NCBI RefSeq assembly: GCF_011039175.1
Contig: NZ_JAAKEN010000001.1
Coordinates: forward strand, 310,001 to 374,000
Length of the DNA: 64,000 nt
Source of the DNA: Slackia sp. ZJ119
GTDB taxonomy: Bacteria > Actinomycetota > Coriobacteriia > Coriobacteriales > Eggerthellaceae
Direction: 5' to 3'
A program made the position numbers and the translations under genes. Every line of letters begins with the position of its first letter. Within the stretch, counting starts at the first letter, position 1. A model generated the notes under the pieces. That model ran no database searches. It saw only the letters and a list, made by a program, of their open reading frames with translations, and had not been told where the DNA came from. Below are positions 1 to 9,671 of the stretch, piece after piece.

Positions 1-497
1 CTGCGGCAGGCGGGGCGTCGTTCGAGTCGGGCGGCGAGGCCTTTGCCGCATTCGAGGCGGCGCTCGACGAAGTGTGCCAAACGCTCGCCCGCAAGATGGC
101 GGCCGACGGAGAGGGCGCGTCGCGGCTGGTCACGGTCACGGTGACCGGTGCTGCCAGCGACGAGGACGCCGATGTGGCGGCGCGGGCCATCGCCAATTCG
201 CCGCTCGTCAAAACGATGATCGCCGGCCATGACGCCAATTGGGGCCGTGTGGCCATGGCGATCGGCAAGTGCGGCGCGGCTTTCCGCCAGGAAGACGCCG
301 CCATCGACCTTTTGGGCTTGCCGGTGTGCCGTGGCGGCTTGACGGTCCCCTTCGACGAGGACGAGGCGCTTCGCCGCTTCGAGGATCCCGAAATCGCCAT
401 TGACGTCGACTTGGGCGCCGGCGATTGCGAAACCACCATATGGACCTGCGACTTCACGCACGACTACATCACGATCAACGGAGATTATCGATCATGA
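1..497 (+). CDS. argJ: Glutamate N-acetyltransferase / amino-acid acetyltransferase ArgJ, C-terminal part
   Basis: This is the 3' end of argJ; the 5' part lies outside the window and the frame is open from base 3. ArgJ moves the acetyl group from N-acetylornithine to glutamate, the recycling step of arginine synthesis. The stretch LVKTMIAGHDANWGRVAMAIG and the later DYITINGDYRS end are typical of the ArgJ beta subunit. The nucleophilic Thr at the self-cleavage site must lie upstream and is not visible. The stop codon overlaps the argB start (ATGA), so the two genes are translationally coupled in an arg operon whose order here is argJ-argB-argD. Identity is based on recalled family motifs and on context. 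Confidence 0.93.
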   Translation, partial: AAGGASFESGGEAFAAFEAALDEVCQTLARKMAADGEGASRLVTVTVTGAASDEDADVAARAIANSPLVKTMIAGHDANWGRVAMAIGKCGAAFRQEDAAIDLLGLPVCRGGLTVPFDEDEALRRFEDPEIAIDVDLGAGDCETTIWTCDFTHDYITINGDYRS

Positions 498-1456
498 AAT
501 ACGCAAAGCACACCCGCCCGAACGGAGCGAGCCTCCACGAAGCGAAAGTCCTGGTCGATTCGCTTCCTTGGATCAAAAACGTTACCGGCAAGACCATCGT
601 CATCAAATACGGCGGCTCTGCCATGGTCGACGAAGAGCTGCGCCGCGACGTCATGAACGACATCGTGCTGCTGAAGATCATCGGCGCCAACCCCATCATC
701 GTCCATGGTGGCGGCAAAGCCATTTCCGAAGCCATGGCCGAAAAAAACCTGCCGGTCGAATTCAAAGACGGCCAGCGCGTCACGACGCCTGAGGCCATGG
801 AAGTGGTGCGCGAGGTGCTGGTCGGCCAGGTCAACCAAGACCTCGTGGCGGCGCTCAACGCTCATGGCAATTTCGCCGTGGGCGTGAGCGGGGCGGACGC
901 GGGCATACTCGTTGCCGAGCCGATCGATTCGGACCTTGGCCGCGTCGGCAAGATCATCCGCATCAACCAAGCGCTGCTCGACGACCTGGTGGAGGCCGAT
1001 TACATCCCGGTCGTCGCCTCGGTGGCGCTGGGAGAAGACTGCGGCTTTTTCAACGTCAACGCAGACCGCGTGGCGGGGGCGTTGGCTGCGGCCGTCAAGG
1101 CGAACAAGGTCATCTTCCTCACCGACGTCGACGGCTTGTACGAGAACTTCGAAGACAAAGACTCGCTCATTTCGAACATGACGCTGTTCGAAGCGCAGTA
1201 CATGGTCGAAAACAACATCGTGTCCACCGGCATGATCCCCAAGTTGGAATCGTGCATCCAAGCGCTTGAGTCGGGCGTGTTCCGGGCGCATATCTTGAAC
1301 GGCACCATGCCCCACTCCATCCTGCTCGAGCTTTTGACCAGCTCGGGCGTCGGCACCACCATTCACGCTACGGACGAAGCGTGCAAGTACGACTCGTTCC
1401 CCATGGGGCGCTTCGCGTCGAAGCTGATCGAAAACGCCGCGATAAACAACGCGTAA
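494..1456 (+). CDS. argB: Acetylglutamate kinase
   Basis: The 320-residue product phosphorylates N-acetylglutamate with ATP, the second step of arginine synthesis in the cytoplasm. The amino-acid-kinase nucleotide-binding motif KYGGSAM lies at residues 38-44, VHGGGKAIS near 74-82, and the C-terminal STGMIPKLESC segment fits the hexameric arginine-inhibited ArgB type. A longer in-frame start exists at 425, but the ATG at 494 has a GGAG ribosome-binding site at 480-483 and overlaps the argJ stop by four bases, so it is preferred. Length is slightly above the usual 280-300 residues because of an N-terminal helix, which in other ArgB proteins goes with arginine feedback inhibition. Confidence 0.96.
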   Translation: MKYAKHTRPNGASLHEAKVLVDSLPWIKNVTGKTIVIKYGGSAMVDEELRRDVMNDIVLLKIIGANPIIVHGGGKAISEAMAEKNLPVEFKDGQRVTTPEAMEVVREVLVGQVNQDLVAALNAHGNFAVGVSGADAGILVAEPIDSDLGRVGKIIRINQALLDDLVEADYIPVVASVALGEDCGFFNVNADRVAGALAAAVKANKVIFLTDVDGLYENFEDKDSLISNMTLFEAQYMVENNIVSTGMIPKLESCIQALESGVFRAHILNGTMPHSILLELLTSSGVGTTIHATDEACKYDSFPMGRFASKLIENAAINNA

Positions 1457-1473
1457 GGCGGAAAGGACCTGCC

Positions 1474-2745
1474 ATGAGTTTGGAAACGCAGAAAGAGTTG
1501 GAATCTGCCTACGTCATGCACACGTTCGCTCGCAAGCCGGTCGAATTCGTGCGGGGGCAAGGCATGCTTCTGTACGACGCCGAAGGCAAAGAATACCTCG
1601 ACTTTTTGTCGGGCATCGGAGTGGTCAGCCTCGGCCACAGCAATCCGGCGCTTGTGGCCGCCTTGCAGCGGCAGGACGAGAAGCTGCTTCACGTGAGCAA
1701 CTACTATTACGTGGAAGGCCGCGGGGAAGTGGCCCGCACGCTGTCCGGCCTGTTGAACGCTTGCGTTGGCGAGGCGGACCGCACGCCGTGGAAGAGCTTT
1801 TTCACGAACTCGGGCGCCGAGTCGAACGAATGCGCCATAAAGCTCGCCCGCTTGTACGCGAAGAAGCGCGTCGAAGCGCAGGTCCGCGCACAGGGGGGCG
1901 ACGACGCGGCGGCGGCAGCGGCCCGAGAAGGAGCGCCGCGCACGGTGGTCACGCTGCAAAAGAGCTTTCATGGGCGCACGCTCGCAACGCTGGCGGCGAC
2001 GGCCCAACCGGCCAAGCAAGAGGCGTTCCAGCCGCTCCCCGGCGGGTTCGTTGCCACGCCGGCCAACGACGTCGAAGCGCTGGAGCGGCTGTTCGCTGAC
2101 CAAGGAGATAACGTTTGCGCCGTCATGGTCGAATGCATCCAGGGCGAAAGCGGGGTGCATCCGTGCACGCCGGAATTCCTGGCGAAGGTTCGCGAACTGA
2201 CGGAGCAGGCCGGCGCTCTCATGATCTGCGACGAGGTGCAGTGCGGCATCTATCGCTGCGGCACCTATCCGTTCGGGTTCCAGCACTTCGGCGTGCAGCC
2301 CGACATCGTGTCCATGGCGAAGGGCATCGGCTCGGGCATTCCCATGGGCGTGTGCGCCGCGCGTGCGCAGGTGGCCGATGCGTTCGATCCCGGCGACCAT
2401 GGCACCACGTTCGGCGGCAGCTGCCTGGCCGTTGTCGCCGCCGGTTGCGTGCTTGATCGCTTGGGGGCCGAAGGTGTTCCCGAGCGCATTGCCGACGTGG
2501 GCGACTATTTGCAGCAAAGCCTGGCCGGGGTGGCCGGCGTGGCGGGCGTTCGCGGCATCGGCCTCATGGTTGCCTGCGACCTTGCCGAGGGCATCGACGC
2601 GCACGACGTGGTGAATCGGGGCCTTGAAGAGGGCCTGGTGCTCAACGCGACCGGCCCGTCCACGCTGCGCTTTTTGCCGCCGCTCGTGTGCGAGCGTCGC
2701 CATGTCGACGTTTTGGTCGAGCGCCTGGCGAAGCTGCTTTCGTAG
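1474..2745 (+). CDS. argD: Acetylornithine aminotransferase
   Basis: The 423-residue PLP enzyme interconverts N-acetylglutamate semialdehyde and N-acetylornithine. Family hallmarks are visible: the NSGAESNECAIKLAR segment, FHGRT, the CDEVQCG motif with the PLP-ring aspartate at about D253, and the Schiff-base lysine in MAKGIGSGIP at about K283. The ATG at 1474 follows a GGAAAGGA ribosome-binding site and lies 17 bases after argB. A short alanine-rich insertion (AQVRAQGGDDAAAAAAREG) follows the AIKLARLYAKKR segment and is not typical of the family. It probably forms a surface loop. Class III aminotransferases overlap in specificity, but the operon position argues for ArgD. Confidence 0.95.
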   Translation: MSLETQKELESAYVMHTFARKPVEFVRGQGMLLYDAEGKEYLDFLSGIGVVSLGHSNPALVAALQRQDEKLLHVSNYYYVEGRGEVARTLSGLLNACVGEADRTPWKSFFTNSGAESNECAIKLARLYAKKRVEAQVRAQGGDDAAAAAAREGAPRTVVTLQKSFHGRTLATLAATAQPAKQEAFQPLPGGFVATPANDVEALERLFADQGDNVCAVMVECIQGESGVHPCTPEFLAKVRELTEQAGALMICDEVQCGIYRCGTYPFGFQHFGVQPDIVSMAKGIGSGIPMGVCAARAQVADAFDPGDHGTTFGGSCLAVVAAGCVLDRLGAEGVPERIADVGDYLQQSLAGVAGVAGVRGIGLMVACDLAEGIDAHDVVNRGLEEGLVLNATGPSTLRFLPPLVCERRHVDVLVERLAKLLS

Positions 2746-2898
2746 GGTTTGCCACAAAACGACGGGCACCGGCGGTCCTCTCGCTGCGATGGCGAACAGG
2801 CCGTCCGTCGGCGTCCCGTCGTTTTCCGACGCCTGTCTAAAAAATTTCCTCCTTTCTGGAATTCTTCACGGGCGACGGCCAATTTTGCGGTACTATGT

Positions 2899-2984
2899 AA
2901 TGCATATTTTCGTGTTGTGCGTTGCAGCTTTTGCATACGCTATGCGGAAACGTCGATGCGGAATTGCATATTCTTTGGTTGAAT
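2899..2984 (+). promoter_or_regulatory. Putative ArgR operator (ARG boxes) upstream of argR
   Basis: Three TGCATA words occur in this short AT-rich stretch, at about 2901, 2932 and 2965. The middle one forms an imperfect palindrome, TTGCATA-CGC-TATGCGG (2931-2947), matching the size and AT-rich symmetry of ARG boxes. TACTAT at 2891-2896 could be a -10. The location directly before argR suggests autoregulation. Inference from pattern and position only. Confidence 0.42.
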
Positions 2985-3000
2985 AGGAAGTGTCAGCGGC

Positions 3001-3429
3001 ATGAAGAAGCGCCAGCAACGTCATGACGTCATTCGCGACATCGTTCGCGAATGCAATGTCAGAACCCAGCGCGATCTTGCCTGCCAGCTGCAGTCGGCGG
3101 GCTATGAATGCACGCAGGCGACCATTTCCCGCGACATCATGGACATGGGTCTGGTGAAGTCGCGCGAAGGCTTCTATGTTCTTCCTGAAGAGGTGCGTCT
3201 CCAGCGAATGGTCTCTGAACTGGTAGAGGAAGTGCACGTGGCGGGCAATTTGGTTGTAGTGAAGACGTATTCCGGCGGAGCCGCCGGCGTCTCTGCTGCG
3301 CTTGACAAAGCCAGCCTGCGCGGTGCGCTTGGCACGGTTGCCGGCGACAACACCATCATGATCGCTGCCACCGACCCCGATGCCGCCATCGAAGTCGAAC
3401 GCGCCATCGACCGTCTGCGACGACGATAA
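3001..3429 (+). CDS. argR: Arginine repressor ArgR
   Basis: The 142-residue protein is a full-length ArgR. The N-terminal winged helix-turn-helix (about residues 1-70) includes [15 protein letters not shown] and [15 protein letters not shown]. The C-terminal hexamerisation and arginine-binding domain contains the [10 protein letters not shown] segment, where the aspartate contacts arginine in known family members. In the family, ArgR binds ARG boxes when arginine is high and represses the arg genes. A TAGGAAG ribosome-binding site precedes the ATG. It sits between argD and argG, the usual order in actinobacterial arg clusters. TGCATA palindromes just upstream suggest self-repression. Confidence 0.95.
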   Translation: MKKRQQRHDVIRDIVRECNVRTQRDLACQLQSAGYECTQATISRDIMDMGLVKSREGFYVLPEEVRLQRMVSELVEEVHVAGNLVVVKTYSGGAAGVSAALDKASLRGALGTVAGDNTIMIAATDPDAAIEVERAIDRLRRR

Positions 3430-3703
3430 TCCTTATGTGACCAGGGCGTTTCCCTGGCATTGGCTCGAAGGCTCCCTTCTTCGTGATATAAGGCAATCGT
3501 CTGTCAACATGCCTCCAATCATATGTTTCAGATTCGCGCACGAGCGCTTGCCGTTCGTGCGAGCCGACCGACGCGACGGCCATTGCGGCGGCGTTGCTGC
3601 TGCAGCCGATCGCTTGCAACCGTCGGTGAGGCGTCTTTTCACGATGCGGCCCGAGCCATGCGTTTTCGGTACCGTCAGCCACGTGAAAAGAAAGGACAAA
3701 TCT
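3430..3703 (+). other. Intergenic region argR-argG with short hairpin
   Basis: No gene is supported here. A short perfect hairpin CCAGGG-CGTTT-CCCTGG lies at 3441-3457, just after argR. It has no T-run, so it is at best a weak terminator. Its GCGTTTCCCTGG arm resembles one end of the dispersed intergenic repeat family seen at 32.2, 57.5 and 59.3 kb. The rest presumably holds the argG promoter, but no clear -35/-10 pair was found. Confidence 0.4.
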
Positions 3704-4984
3704 ATGGCTGCGTCAAAAGAGAAAGTGATTCTTGCGTATTCGGGAGGGCTCGACACCTCGTGCTGCATCAAGTGGCTGCAGGAGGAAAAGAACCTCGACG
3801 TCATTGCGGTCGCGGGTGACGTGGGGCAAGAGCACGACGGCCTTGCGCCCCTCAAGGAAAAGGCGCTGCGCTCCGGCGCCATCGACTGCGTGGTCGTGGA
3901 CATGCGCGACACGTTCGCCAAGGAATACCTCACCAAGGCGCTTGCCGCCAACGCCCTGTACGAAGACAAGTATCCGCTCGTGTCGGCGCTGTCGCGCCCG
4001 CTCATTTCAAAGCATCTCGTCGACGCCGCCCACAAGTACGGCGCTCGCTACATCGCCCATGGCTGCACGGGCAAAGGCAACGACCAGGTGCGCTTCGAGG
4101 CGAGCATCGCCATGCTCGATCCGTCGCTTGAGATTCTGGCCCCGGTGCGCGAGTGGGACTTCAACACCCGTCCCGAAGAAATGGCCTGGGCGCAAGCGCA
4201 TGGGGTGGAAGTGCCCACCACCAAAGCTTCCCCCTATTCCATCGACGACAACCTGTGGGGCCGCGCCATCGAATGCGGCGTGCTGGAAGACCCGTGGTGC
4301 GAGCCTCCGGCCGACATCTACACCATGACGCAAGCGCCCGAAGACGCGCCTGACCAGCCGCAATACGTGGAAATCACGTTCGGGCGCGGCGTGCCCTACA
4401 TGCTCGACGGCAAGCAGATGAGCTTTCTGGGCGTCATTTACGCGCTGAACGACATTGCCGGGACGCACGGCTTCGGCCGCATCGACATGGTGGAGAACCG
4501 TCTCGTGGGCGTGAAGAGCCGCGAATGCTACGAAGCTCCCGGCGCCCTTGCGCTCATCGAGGCGCACAAGGCGCTGGAAGACTTGGTGCTTGAACGCGAG
4601 GTGCTGCACTTCAAGCACGGCATGGAGCAGGCCTGGGCCGAGTCGGTCTACAACGGCCAGTGGTTTTCGCCGCTCAAAGAGGCCATCGACGCGTTCATGG
4701 TCTCTACGCAGCGCTGCCTGTCGGGCACGGTGCGCCTGAAGTTCTACAAGGGCGCCTGCACGGTCGTGGGACGCAAAAGCTCGTATTCGCTTTATGACGA
4801 AGGCTTGGCCACCTACGACGAAGACGACTCTTTCGACCATGCGGCGGCCAAGGGCTTCATCGAGCTGTGGACGCTGCCGACGAAGACCTGGGCGATCAAT
4901 CGTCGCCAGGAAGGCGCCCCCGCCGAGCTGTTCGACGCGCAAAACGCTGCCGGCCCGCTGAAAAAGGGTCGCTACGAGAACTAG
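3704..4984 (+). CDS. argG: Argininosuccinate synthase
   Basis: The 426-residue enzyme condenses citrulline and aspartate with ATP to argininosuccinate, the penultimate step of arginine synthesis. The PP-loop motif SGGLDTS is at residues 13-19, the aspartate/citrulline-binding region [13 protein letters not shown] follows in the middle, and the C-terminal helix responsible for tetramer formation is present. The frame stays open upstream, but the ATG at 3704 has an AAAGGAC ribosome-binding site and gives the normal ArgG N-terminus, so upstream in-frame codons were rejected. argH follows after 175 bases. Confidence 0.97.
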   Translation: MAASKEKVILAYSGGLDTSCCIKWLQEEKNLDVIAVAGDVGQEHDGLAPLKEKALRSGAIDCVVVDMRDTFAKEYLTKALAANALYEDKYPLVSALSRPLISKHLVDAAHKYGARYIAHGCTGKGNDQVRFEASIAMLDPSLEILAPVREWDFNTRPEEMAWAQAHGVEVPTTKASPYSIDDNLWGRAIECGVLEDPWCEPPADIYTMTQAPEDAPDQPQYVEITFGRGVPYMLDGKQMSFLGVIYALNDIAGTHGFGRIDMVENRLVGVKSRECYEAPGALALIEAHKALEDLVLEREVLHFKHGMEQAWAESVYNGQWFSPLKEAIDAFMVSTQRCLSGTVRLKFYKGACTVVGRKSSYSLYDEGLATYDEDDSFDHAAAKGFIELWTLPTKTWAINRRQEGAPAELFDAQNAAGPLKKGRYEN

Positions 4985-5020
4985 AGACTAAGTACTAAGT
5001 ACTAATGTAAAACCATCAAG

Positions 5021-5042
5021 GGGCGGCTGCGCAAAGCCGCCC
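5021..5042 (+). terminator. Hairpin between argG and argH
   Basis: A perfect 8-bp stem (GGGCGGCT / AGCCGCCC) with a GCGCAA loop lies 36 bases after argG. No T-run follows, so it may slow transcription, act with Rho, or stabilise the argG message. Just before it is the short direct repeat ACTAAGT (4987-5005). Function inferred. Confidence 0.35.
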
Positions 5043-5159
5043 TGGGGAAGCGCTGACGAGGCGGCCGGGCTCGGCCTTCAACCTCTGGGCGTCCGTCCTG
5101 CGAATTCGGGGCAAGACGGCGCCAGCCAGCGCTTCTCTGGAAGCGACGAAAGGATCTCC

Positions 5160-6593
5160 ATGGCACTGTGGTCAGGCCGGTTTACGCAAGACGTGAGCGA
5201 GTTCACGCAGCGCTTCGGCGCCTCGCTGCCCGTCGACCAGGCGCTTTACGCCCAAGACATCGCCGGTTCGAAGGCGCACGCGGCGATGCTCGCCGCCCAA
5301 GGCGTCATCTCGCCGCACGACAACGAGGCCATCCAAAGCGGCCTTGACGACGTGTGCGCGTCCATCGAGTCGGGGGAATTCGCCTTCGACGTGAACGACG
5401 AAGACATCCACATGGCCGTCGAGAGCGCCCTTATCCGCTCCATTGGGGATGCGGGCGCGCGCCTGCACACCGGCCGCAGCCGAAACGACCAGGTTGCGAC
5501 CGACACGCGCCTGTTCGCGAAGGTGCGCTGCTCGGAGCTCATGCAGGCGAACTGCGACCTGCGCGAGGCGCTCATGTCCCAGGCCGACGCAAACAAAGAC
5601 GTGCTCATGCCGGGGTACACGCATATGCAGCATGCCCAGCCCGTGCTGCTTTCCCACCACCTGCTTGCCTATGTTGCCATGCTCGAGCGCGACTTTGTCC
5701 GCCTGGAGGCCGCCCGCGCCGCCGCCGATGCCTCGCCGCTCGGCGCGGCGGCGCTGGCGGGCACCACCTACCCGCTCGACCGCTTCCAAACCGCCGAAGC
5801 GTTGGGATTTTCGCGCGTCATCAGCAATTCGCTCGACGCGGTGTCCGACCGCGACTTCCTGCTCGATTTGGTGTACGCCTGCAGCGTGTCGTGCCTGCAC
5901 CTGTCGCGCTTGTGCGAGGAGCTGGTGCTGTGGTCCACGGCGGAGTTCGACTTCATCGAGCTGTCGGATGCGTTTTCCACCGGGTCGTCCATCATGCCGC
6001 AAAAGAAGAACCCCGACTTCGCCGAGCTGATCCGCGGCAAGACGGGCCGCGTCGTGGGCGATCTGGTGGCCCTGCTCATGACGCTCAAAGCGCTGCCGCT
6101 TGCCTACAACAAGGATTTGCAGGAAGACAAGCAGGCCGCCATCGACGCGGCGAAGACGTTGGAGGACTGCTGCCGGTGCGCTGCGGGCATGATCGCGACG
6201 ATGACGGTCAAGCCCGCGTCGATGCTGGCCCAGGCGAAAAAGGGCCACCTGGCGGCGACCGACGTGGCCGACTACCTGGCGAAGAAGGGCATGCCGTTTC
6301 GCCAGGCCCATGCAGTCGTGGGGCATCTGGTGCTTTTGTGCGAGCAGCGCGGCTGCGCCCTCGACGACCTTTCGCTTGCCGATTTCCAGGCGGAAAGCGA
6401 CCTGTTCGACGCCGACATCGCAGGAGCGCTCGACCTGCGGGCCATCGTGGAGGCCCGCGCCACCTATGGGGGCACGGCGCCGGTTCGCGTGGCCGAGCAG
6501 ATGGACGCCGCCCGGCAGCGTCTGGAAAAAGACGCGGCCGCCGTTAGCGAGACGTGTCGTGCGTGCGCCCCGTCGGGACCGTGTTCCTGCTGA
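5160..6593 (+). CDS. argH: Argininosuccinate lyase
   Basis: The 477-residue enzyme splits argininosuccinate into arginine and fumarate, ending the pathway. It belongs to the fumarase/aspartase superfamily: the HTGRSRNDQVATD segment, PGYTHMQHAQP and the signature GSSIMPQKKNPD with the catalytic serine loop are all present. The ATG at 5160 is preceded by an AAAGGATC ribosome-binding site. The extreme C-terminus (TCRACAPSGPCSC) carries four cysteines in a short tail, which is not part of the usual fold and could be a metal- or redox-sensitive extension. The tail's role is unknown. Confidence 0.97.
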   Translation: MALWSGRFTQDVSEFTQRFGASLPVDQALYAQDIAGSKAHAAMLAAQGVISPHDNEAIQSGLDDVCASIESGEFAFDVNDEDIHMAVESALIRSIGDAGARLHTGRSRNDQVATDTRLFAKVRCSELMQANCDLREALMSQADANKDVLMPGYTHMQHAQPVLLSHHLLAYVAMLERDFVRLEAARAAADASPLGAAALAGTTYPLDRFQTAEALGFSRVISNSLDAVSDRDFLLDLVYACSVSCLHLSRLCEELVLWSTAEFDFIELSDAFSTGSSIMPQKKNPDFAELIRGKTGRVVGDLVALLMTLKALPLAYNKDLQEDKQAAIDAAKTLEDCCRCAAGMIATMTVKPASMLAQAKKGHLAATDVADYLAKKGMPFRQAHAVVGHLVLLCEQRGCALDDLSLADFQAESDLFDADIAGALDLRAIVEARATYGGTAPVRVAEQMDAARQRLEKDAAAVSETCRACAPSGPCSC

Positions 6594-6670
6594 GGCTCAA
6601 CCAGAAGTTGTGGCGTCGATCGCGTGAAATCTGGAGAAACGGAATGCGCCTGTCGGGGAAACGGTGTAGA

Positions 6671-6701
6671 TTGAACAGCCGTTCTTGCCCAATGCTACAA
6701 T
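6671..6701 (+). promoter_or_regulatory. Promoter for the penicillin-binding protein gene
   Basis: TTGAAC at 6671-6676 and TACAAT at 6696-6701 are 19 bases apart, and the -10 is extended (TGCTACAAT). The predicted start is near 6708, giving a leader of about 20 bases that carries the AGGAGG site at 6718-6723. Confidence 0.6.
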
Positions 6702-6728
6702 GAGCTTCTGTTTCTCCAGGAGGTGTAC

Positions 6729-9047
6729 GTGGCTTCACGTTCTGCTAAAAACAGGCCGAGCACGAAGAAGAAGCATCCGGTCGTCGGCCTGCTCTATATA
6801 CTGATAGCGCTCATTGCCGCCGTGGCGGTGACGGGCGTGGGCATTTATGCGATGGGCGCGTCGTGGATCGGCGACCTCGAAGGCACCGACATCACCGTCG
6901 TCGAACAGTCGAACACGGCCCGTCCGTCTGAAATGTACGCCGCCGACGGCACCACGCTGCTCGCGCGGTTCCAGCTGGAATTCCGCGAGCCGGTGAAGTA
7001 CGACGCCATCAGCGACTACGTGAAGGAAGCCACCGTCGCCACCGAAGACGAGCGCTTCTACGAGCACAGCGGCTACGACCTGATGGGCATCGCCCGCGCC
7101 GCCGTGGTCACGCTGACCGGCATGGGCCGCGAAGGCGCGTCTACCATCACGCAGCAGTTCGTGCGCAACACCATTTTGTCCGAAGAGATGAACGACATTT
7201 CGCTCAAGCGCAAGATCCGCGAAATGTATCTGGCGGTGAAGGTGGAAGAGGCGTATTCCAAAGACGCCATTCTGCTCATGTACCTCAATACCATCAACTA
7301 CGGCGCGGGCGCTTACGGCATCGAGGCGGCCTCGCAGCGCTACTTCTCCAAGCACGCGAGCGACCTGACCCTGACGGAAGCGGCCACGCTCGTGGGCATT
7401 CCGCAGTCGCCGACCAACAACAACCCGCTCGACTACCCGCAGACGTGCCAGGACCGCCGCGACCTGGTGTTGAACCGCATGTACGAAAACGGCTACATCA
7501 CCGAAGCCGAGCGCGACGAGGCCCAGGCCGTGCCGCTGGTGGACATCCTCAATCCCACCGAGCCTTCCGTCGACGGCATCGTGGCCTACCCGTACTTCAC
7601 CAGCTACGTCCGCGACCTGGTCATCCAGGACTACGCCGACATCAACCTGTTCACCGGCGGCCTGAAGATCATCACGTCGCTCGACGTTTCCGCCCAGGAA
7701 ATGGCGGAAAAGGCCGTCGCCGACAAGAAGGCATCGTTCGACGAGTCCATCAGCGGCGCACTGGTGGCCATCGAACCGTCCACGGGCTATGTGAAGGCGC
7801 TGGTTGGCGGCGAAGACTACTACGCCAACCAAACGAACCTCGCCACGGGCTCCGGCACCGACGGCGGCCGTCCGTGCGGTTCTACGTTCAAGACGTTCAC
7901 GCTCGTCACGGCGCTTGAAAACAAGATAAGCCCCCAGACGATGGTCGACTGCGGAAGCCCGGCCAGCATCCCTGAAACCGAATACGGCACCACCGAGCCG
8001 CCGCTGCAAAACATCGACAACATCAACTACGGCACCCGCAGCATCCAACGCGCGTTCGCCGTGTCGTCCAACACCGGGTTCGTGCGCCTGCAGATGGCGC
8101 TTGGCACCGACAAGGTCATCGAAATGGCGCAGCGTCTGGGCATCACGTCCGACCTGCAGCCCTACGCCTCGCTCACGCTTGGCCAGCAAAACGTCACCAT
8201 GCTCGACATGGCCAACGCCTATTCCGTCATCGGCAACGGCGGCACGAAGTACGGCCCGACGCCCATCGTCGAAATCTACGACCACGTCGGCAACCTGGTG
8301 GTCGACAACACCGACCCGCAGGGCGAGCGCGTCATTTCGCAGGAGATCGCCCATGCCGCGCAAGACGTCATGAAGACCGTCGTGAACTCCTACGAAGGCA
8401 CCGGCTACGAAGCCGCCATGGCCAACGGCCAGGAGATCGCCGCCAAGACCGGCACGTCCACCAACTACAAGGACATTACGTTCTGCGGCACCACGCCAAA
8501 GATCGCCGTGGGCATCTGGTTCGGCGATCCGGCAGGCGGCGACGTGACGCTTCCCGCGCATGCCACCTGCGCCGACGTGTTCAAGAACTTCGTGACCGAA
8601 TACCAAGGCGACGCCGCCCCCGAGCCGTTCCCCGATGCGGCCGACCCCGAATACGACCTGACGTATTCCAACTCCACGTACCACATCGGCGGCTATTCGC
8701 AGTGGGACTATTCCAACGCGAACAACAATTACGGGTATTCTTCCGGTAACAATGCCGCGACTGACGAAGGCGACGACGCCGACAACGGCTACGATACCTC
8801 AGACGACGCCAACGCTGCGGCGACTGACACGCCTTCGACCGGCGGCCAAACCGACGGCGGGGCCGCCCCGACCGGCGGCGCGACAGGCGACGGAGGGGCC
8901 GCTGCGCCTGGCACTGCGACCGACGGCGGCGGGGAAGCCCTTCCTCCTGGCGGCGGGGGCGACAACAGCGGCGCTGCGACCGACGGCGGCGGCACGGACA
9001 ATTCGGGCGCTGCGGCGGCTTCCGTTGACGGCGCTGCCGTCGGCTAA
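6729..9047 (+). CDS. Class A penicillin-binding protein (bifunctional glycosyltransferase/transpeptidase)
   Basis: The 772-residue protein builds peptidoglycan on the outer face of the membrane. After a basic N-terminus comes one transmembrane helix (about 20-43). The GT51 glycosyltransferase domain follows, with EDERFYEH near 105, GASTITQQ near 136 and the RKIREMYLAVKVEE segment. The transpeptidase domain carries the active serine in STFK near 385, the SSN triad near 445 and KTGTS near 573. The last ~120 residues are a low-complexity tail rich in Asn, Asp, Gly and Thr. GTG at 6729 is chosen because AGGAGG lies five bases before it; the GTG at 6723 overlaps that site. It is transcribed from its own extended -10 promoter. 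Confidence 0.93.
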   Translation: MASRSAKNRPSTKKKHPVVGLLYILIALIAAVAVTGVGIYAMGASWIGDLEGTDITVVEQSNTARPSEMYAADGTTLLARFQLEFREPVKYDAISDYVKEATVATEDERFYEHSGYDLMGIARAAVVTLTGMGREGASTITQQFVRNTILSEEMNDISLKRKIREMYLAVKVEEAYSKDAILLMYLNTINYGAGAYGIEAASQRYFSKHASDLTLTEAATLVGIPQSPTNNNPLDYPQTCQDRRDLVLNRMYENGYITEAERDEAQAVPLVDILNPTEPSVDGIVAYPYFTSYVRDLVIQDYADINLFTGGLKIITSLDVSAQEMAEKAVADKKASFDESISGALVAIEPSTGYVKALVGGEDYYANQTNLATGSGTDGGRPCGSTFKTFTLVTALENKISPQTMVDCGSPASIPETEYGTTEPPLQNIDNINYGTRSIQRAFAVSSNTGFVRLQMALGTDKVIEMAQRLGITSDLQPYASLTLGQQNVTMLDMANAYSVIGNGGTKYGPTPIVEIYDHVGNLVVDNTDPQGERVISQEIAHAAQDVMKTVVNSYEGTGYEAAMANGQEIAAKTGTSTNYKDITFCGTTPKIAVGIWFGDPAGGDVTLPAHATCADVFKNFVTEYQGDAAPEPFPDAADPEYDLTYSNSTYHIGGYSQWDYSNANNNYGYSSGNNAATDEGDDADNGYDTSDDANAAATDTPSTGGQTDGGAAPTGGATGDGGAAAPGTATDGGGEALPPGGGGDNSGAATDGGGTDNSGAAAASVDGAAVG

Positions 9048-9126
9048 GTCCGCCTGTGCCGCTTCAAGGCGAAACCCAACACGACGACCGGCGCCGGGCG
9101 ACCGGCTGCAGCGAAGGAGCACTGAA

Positions 9127-9630
9127 ATGAACAAGCGGTTGGCGAAAACGTGCATGGCGGCGGCGTGCGCCGTTGTGATGGCGCTTGCGTCTTTGACGGG
9201 GTGCGCGGGCAATAAGGCTGCAGTCGATGAGACGGCGGCGCAGAATCGCCAGTTCATGGCGTCGGTGAACCAGGTCATGGTTGACGTGCAAAGCGCGTTG
9301 GAGGATTTCAGCGATGCGGTGGGCTCGGGCGACGTCGTTTCGATGAAGACCCAGGCGGGCAATGCGGCCGATTGCGTCGAGGCGCTGGACAAGCTGGAAG
9401 CGCCTGACGCGCTCAAAGACATCAAGCAGGACTACGTCGACGGCGTCACGTCGCTGCAAAAGTCGCTTGACGACTACATTGCGCTTTACGCCGACATCGC
9501 AAGCGCCACGCAAGACGCCGCGTTCAACTGGTCGAGCTACAGCGACCGGATAGCCGACATCAAAGCGTCCTACGACGAAGGCATTGCAAAGCTGCAGGCC
9601 GGCGACAAGGCGGCGTCCGAAAAGGAATAG
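9127..9630 (+). CDS. Small secreted lipoprotein, function unknown
   Basis: A 167-residue protein with a lipoprotein signal peptide (basic start, hydrophobic core, lipobox LTGC around residue 26). The mature part is predicted to be alpha-helical, with heptad-like spacing of hydrophobic residues and many Asp, Lys and Ala, so it could form a helical bundle or coiled coil on the outer face of the membrane. No family is recognised with confidence. GAAGGAG lies before the ATG. It sits between the penicillin-binding protein and the U32 gene, all on the plus strand, so co-transcription with the cell-wall synthase is possible. Confidence 0.8.
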   Translation: MNKRLAKTCMAAACAVVMALASLTGCAGNKAAVDETAAQNRQFMASVNQVMVDVQSALEDFSDAVGSGDVVSMKTQAGNAADCVEALDKLEAPDALKDIKQDYVDGVTSLQKSLDDYIALYADIASATQDAAFNWSSYSDRIADIKASYDEGIAKLQAGDKAASEKE

Positions 9631-9671
9631 CCGCAATCCGCTCATACGAAAGACAAGAAAGGAAAGCGGCC